Source: JAFAGO01 sp031987605
Lineage (GTDB): Bacteria > Bacteroidota > Bacteroidia > Flavobacteriales > Weeksellaceae
Direction of reading: 5' to 3'
NCBI GenBank assembly: GCA_031987605.1
Contig: DALZZF010000003.1
Coordinates: forward strand, 186,001-250,000
DNA length: 64,000 nt
Within the stretch, counting starts at the first letter, position 1; every line of letters starts with the position of its first letter. Positions 61,387 through 64,000 of this stretch are shown here, one piece after another. A model generated the notes under the pieces. The model did no database searches. It was not told the DNA's origin and saw only the letters and a list, made by a program, of their open reading frames with translations. A program made the position numbers and the translations under genes.

Positions 61387-62149
61387 AACCAAAAATAAAC
61401 AGTGAAAGGTAAAAACCAACGGCAATCATAAAAACCATCAAAATCCCCATAGAAACTTTTGCCCAACCGGAAACAATATGTCCGGAAAAAATATCAAGAA
61501 AGCCATTAATCAAAGGAACTCCCGGAATCAGCCATAATACACATGCTGTAAGTGCCGAATGAAAATCCTCCATTCCCAATAACCGGCAAACATTAATTAC
61601 AGAAGTCGATACAAACGCTCCGATAAACCAGCAAATATTGACATTAAATTGTCGGGTAAGAAAAATTTTTCGGGCTCCCATCCCAATTACTCCTGCCAGA
61701 AATGCAACAAAAAATTCCAGATTGGTTCCTGAAAAAATTTTACTCAATGCAGCGGTTGCCAAACCAATCATTACAAATTTAAACCATTCGGGATATGAAT
61801 TTTCTTTGCTGATGGTCTTTAGTTGAGTTTCAATCTCATTGGTCGTGGTGTAATGTTCTTCTGAAATTTCCCAGGTTAGAATACTGATAGCGGAAACAAT
61901 GGAATAGTTCACTCCGTAATGGGAAATTCTTCTTACTAAAGTTCTTCTTTCCTGTGAATTGGGATCCGAAACCGTAATCACGACCGCTGAATGCGAAAAA
62001 AAATGTTCAATATGATATCCAAATGCATCACTGACTCTTTTCAAATTTCTTGCAGTTCTTGTTGAATTTGCTCCATTGGAAATCAACATCACTGCAATAT
62101 CGAGTAATAAATCCGAAAAATCATCAATACTATTTGGTGCGAATTTCAT
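61379..62149 (-). CDS. Threonine/serine exporter, large subunit (ThrE/DUF1212 type)
   Basis: The 256 residues have a soluble N-terminal DUF1212 domain (about 1-110, with MLISNGANSTRTARNLKRVS) and then five TM segments, including WLIPGVPLINGFLDIFSGH near the C-terminus. With the neighbouring small subunit it should make one complete exporter for threonine/serine or related amino acids or peptides at the inner membrane. Confidence 0.86.
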   Translation of the reverse strand: MKFAPNSIDDFSDLLLDIAVMLISNGANSTRTARNLKRVSDAFGYHIEHFFSHSAVVITVSDPNSQERRTLVRRISHYGVNYSIVSAISILTWEISEEHYTTTNEIETQLKTISKENSYPEWFKFVMIGLATAALSKIFSGTNLEFFVAFLAGVIGMGARKIFLTRQFNVNICWFIGAFVSTSVINVCRLLGMEDFHSALTACVLWLIPGVPLINGFLDIFSGHIVSGWAKVSMGILMVFMIAVGFYLSLFIFGYG

Positions 62150-62191
62150 AACCCAAAGGTATGATTAATCCTTACTTTCTTGCAAACAATA

Positions 62192-62217
62192 AATCCCTAA
62201 CATATGTCAGGGATTTA
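62192..62217 (-). terminator. Terminator of the T9SS-protein gene
   Basis: AAATCCCT (62192-62199) pairs with AGGGATTT (62210-62217) around AACATATGTC, just downstream of the minus-strand stop at 62250. Confidence 0.7.
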
Positions 62218-62249
62218 AGATTTAAATTGCTTTTATATTATCGCAATTA

Positions 62250-63071
62250 TTATTTTTTGATAAACTTGTGGGAAGTTGTTCCTTTTTCAGAAACTACTTT
62301 TACTACATAAGTCCCCTTAGCAAGTTCCTGTACATTCAATTGTCCATCTACAAATTTCAAACCTGAAATCTTTTTACCTACAATATCATAAACTTCTGTA
62401 GAAAGAACTTTATCGGCTGATTTAAGATTCAAAAAGTCTGATGTTGGGTTTGGATATACACTCACTGAAGTTTTAGAAACATCTGAAACAGCAAGTGTAG
62501 ATGCTGTTACGGTAACATCATCTACAGAAATAAAATCCTGATCCTGAGAATCAAAATGACGAATTGCAATGTAAATCTGTGGTTCACCAATAAGAGACGA
62601 AATATCCAAAGTGTGGTTTACCGGTGTTCCGGCATTGGTTCCCTGTCCAAGAGTTTCCTCTAAAACATAATTGGAAGCCAAGAAACTTTCTTGATCTGGA
62701 GAAGTTGAAACATACACTGCATAATGCTCTTCATCCCAACTTTGTGCAGCAACTTGGGTAATCCAAGAAACTGTAAGTGTACCCCCTGCTCCTGCAATAT
62801 TAATAGCTGGAGAAATAGCCCAGTTATCTGGCGTCAACGCCACATTTGCCTGCCAAGATCTTGAGATTAAAGAAACCGGAGTAACTGGTACTCCTGCTTG
62901 GTTTTGAATCTGGAATAAATCTCCCCAATTATTACCGTCTCCATCGTCATCATACAAAGTCCAATCAGAAATATCTTCATCATTAAAGTTGTCCTGCCAA
63001 ATCTGAACCTGTGCATTAGAAACCGCAAAACAAGATAAAAGTGCCGAAGCAAAAAATAATTTTTTAATCAT
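62250..63071 (-). CDS. Secreted choice-of-anchor J protein with T9SS type A sorting tail
   Basis: The 273 residues have a signal peptide (ending VSNAQ). A choice-of-anchor J-type beta-sandwich follows (about 22-185, with WTLYDDDGDGNNWG and SPAINIAGAGGTLTVSW). The type A sorting domain VYPNPTSDFLNLKS...KGTYVVKV (about 200-273) sends proteins through the Bacteroidetes type IX system to the cell surface. Substrate or partner is unknown. Confidence 0.87.
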   Translation of the reverse strand: MIKKLFFASALLSCFAVSNAQVQIWQDNFNDEDISDWTLYDDDGDGNNWGDLFQIQNQAGVPVTPVSLISRSWQANVALTPDNWAISPAINIAGAGGTLTVSWITQVAAQSWDEEHYAVYVSTSPDQESFLASNYVLEETLGQGTNAGTPVNHTLDISSLIGEPQIYIAIRHFDSQDQDFISVDDVTVTASTLAVSDVSKTSVSVYPNPTSDFLNLKSADKVLSTEVYDIVGKKISGLKFVDGQLNVQELAKGTYVVKVVSEKGTTSHKFIKK

Positions 63072-63124
63072 AATGTAAAATTTTTATTGGGCACAAGTTA
63101 CAACTTTTTTTAAAAAACAAAAAA

Positions 63125-63146
63125 ATCCTCAGCATAAACTGAGGAT
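63125..63146 (-). terminator. Terminator after rpmA
   Basis: ATCCTCAG (63125-63132) pairs with CTGAGGAT (63139-63146), followed on the minus strand by a T run (reading 63125 downward). It ends the rplU-rpmA operon. Confidence 0.85.
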
Positions 63147-63171
63147 CAATTTCTATAAAAAACGCCTTAAA

Positions 63172-63429
63172 TTAAGCGTTCGGCTCTACAGATACAAAAG
63201 ATCTGTCGTTTGCTTTCTTTCTGAAAACTACTTTTCCGTCAACTAATGCAAACAAAGTGTGGTCTTTACCAATTCCCACGTTTTCACCCGGGTGGTGTTG
63301 TGTACCTCTTTGTCTAACGATGATGTTTCCGGCAATCGCTTCCTGTCCTCCGAAAATCTTTACTCCTAATCTTTTGGAGTGAGATTCTCTACCGTTCTTG
63401 GAACTACCAACTCCTTTCTTGTGTGCCAT
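63172..63429 (-). CDS. rpmA: 50S ribosomal protein L27
   Basis: The 85 residues MAHKKGVGSSKNGRESHSKR... are unmistakable bL27, a peptidyl-transferase-centre protein. No extra N-terminal cleavable segment precedes the MAHKK start. It is read with rplU 15 bp upstream. Confidence 0.98.
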   Translation of the reverse strand: MAHKKGVGSSKNGRESHSKRLGVKIFGGQEAIAGNIIVRQRGTQHHPGENVGIGKDHTLFALVDGKVVFRKKANDRSFVSVEPNA

Positions 63430-63444
63430 TTTATTTTACGGTTT

Positions 63445-64000
63445 TTATTTGTTTAATGCTTTGAATTTATCAATATTCTCCACGATTGCAGCATCTACAT
63501 CTTCGTGAGTAAGAATATTTTTTCCAAGTTTTTCCTTTACTTCTGCTCCTAATGCCACCAAAACTTCTCTGTTGTCTTTCGACTGAGAAAGTCCGTTTTT
63601 CTTCAGGTGATAGTTCAGTTCGTGATCTTCACCAAAGTTTACGGTTGCATGGTCAGAGGTTGGATTAACTGTGGATGTTTTTTCTTCTTTAACTTCTGTT
63701 GCTTTTTTAGCTTCTGCTTTAGGCGCAGCTTCTTTTTTAGCAGCAGTTTTTTTAGTACCGTCGAATCCGGTAATTCCAGTAATCACGATTTGGGTTAAAG
63801 ATTGTCTGTGTCCGTTTTTCTTTGCGTATCCTTTTCTTCTTTTCTTTTTGAAAACGATTACTTTATCCGCTTTCACATGATCAAGGATTTCCGCTTCTAC
63901 AGCGATTCCACTTACAGCCGGGGCGCCAACAGTTGTAGTACCGTTTACAGTAAGAAGAACTTTATCAAAAGAAACTTTGTCTCCTTTTTCTCCTTTCAAA
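63445..64000 (-). CDS. rplU: 50S ribosomal protein L21 with C-terminal extension (partial, 5' end outside window)
   Basis: The visible 184 residues begin at ..KGEKGDKVSFDKVLLTVNGT, in the middle of bL21; the true start lies beyond the window edge. The ribosomal domain ends near GHRQSLTQIVITGI (about residue 75 here). An Ala/Lys/Glu-rich linker follows, then a small helical domain (HELNYHLKKNGLSQS...THEDVDAAIVENI) of about 65 residues. That extension is found in Flavobacteriia but not in E. coli L21. Confidence 0.95.
   Translation of the reverse strand, partial: LKGEKGDKVSFDKVLLTVNGTTTVGAPAVSGIAVEAEILDHVKADKVIVFKKKRRKGYAKKNGHRQSLTQIVITGITGFDGTKKTAAKKEAAPKAEAKKATEVKEEKTSTVNPTSDHATVNFGEDHELNYHLKKNGLSQSKDNREVLVALGAEVKEKLGKNILTHEDVDAAIVENIDKFKALNK

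Overview
This window is from a Flavobacteriia-type Bacteroidetes chromosome, most like the Chryseobacterium/Weeksellaceae group. The evidence is a T9SS sorting tail (62250-63071), an L21 with a long acidic/Ala-Lys C-terminal extension (63445-end), TAnnTTTG-like -7 promoter elements, and Bacteroidetes-specific families (DUF6660, VapE/DUF3874-like, CTnDOT-type integrase arm domain). It is a draft scaffold: there is a run of 100 Ns at 23117-23216 inside a tandem repeat.

Layout. (1) 1-16.2 kb is a copper/silver resistance cluster on the + strand: CusA (split into two frames), a TolC-like CusC, two CusB-type adaptors, a haem-binding protein, MerTP, a Cys-rich 69-aa protein, a DUF305 protein, a CopB-type P1B ATPase and a 971-aa multicopper oxidase fused to a CopB-like barrel. 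A DUF6660 protein, a TonB receptor and a zntA-like ATPase follow. Six copies of the same YTCPMHP..CPxCGM heavy-metal-binding domain are spread over four of these proteins. (2) 16.2-20.8 kb is a galactan-degradation fragment (GH30, GH2 beta-galactosidase, start of a beta-helix protein). Its two outer genes are cut mid-gene and joined to equally cut zntA and integrase genes at short shared words. (3) 21575-59101 is a 37.5-kb genomic island bounded by two 43-nt copies of a tRNA-Asn 3' end. Just inside each copy is an identical 20-mer that looks like an integrase arm site. (4) From 59.1 kb the core chromosome resumes: flavin oxidoreductase, ThrE-type exporter, T9SS protein, rpmA, rplU.

Inside the island, in order: tyrosine integrase; 32/33-bp tandem repeats; MobC-like protein with an oriT-like leader; antirepressor; IS4 remnant; a TPR/HTH regulator divergent from an operon of four surface proteins, with ACGTAT boxes between them; a run of small HTH and BamE-like proteins, one of them broken; a candidate rod-shaped RNA (37735-37901); an S24 repressor divergent from dinB and a dnaE (SOS-mutasome type cassette); a complete type I restriction-modification system whose hsdR start was duplicated around a REP-associated IS200-like transposase; a relic of a conjugative transposon; an Xre plus PD-(D/E)XK (DUF1016) pair; a SIR2-HerA antiphage pair; and a noncoding array of large hairpins (57841-58330).

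Interpretation. The left partial tRNA lacks a 5' half, and a second, truncated integrase with its own repeated sites lies beside it. The metal region and the defence island therefore look like tandem integrations at one tRNA-Asn gene, whose intact copy should lie to the left of the window. The best candidates for undescribed biology are the rod RNA at 37.8 kb, the hairpin array at 58 kb, and the surface-protein operon with its downstream HTH/BamE-like cassette.
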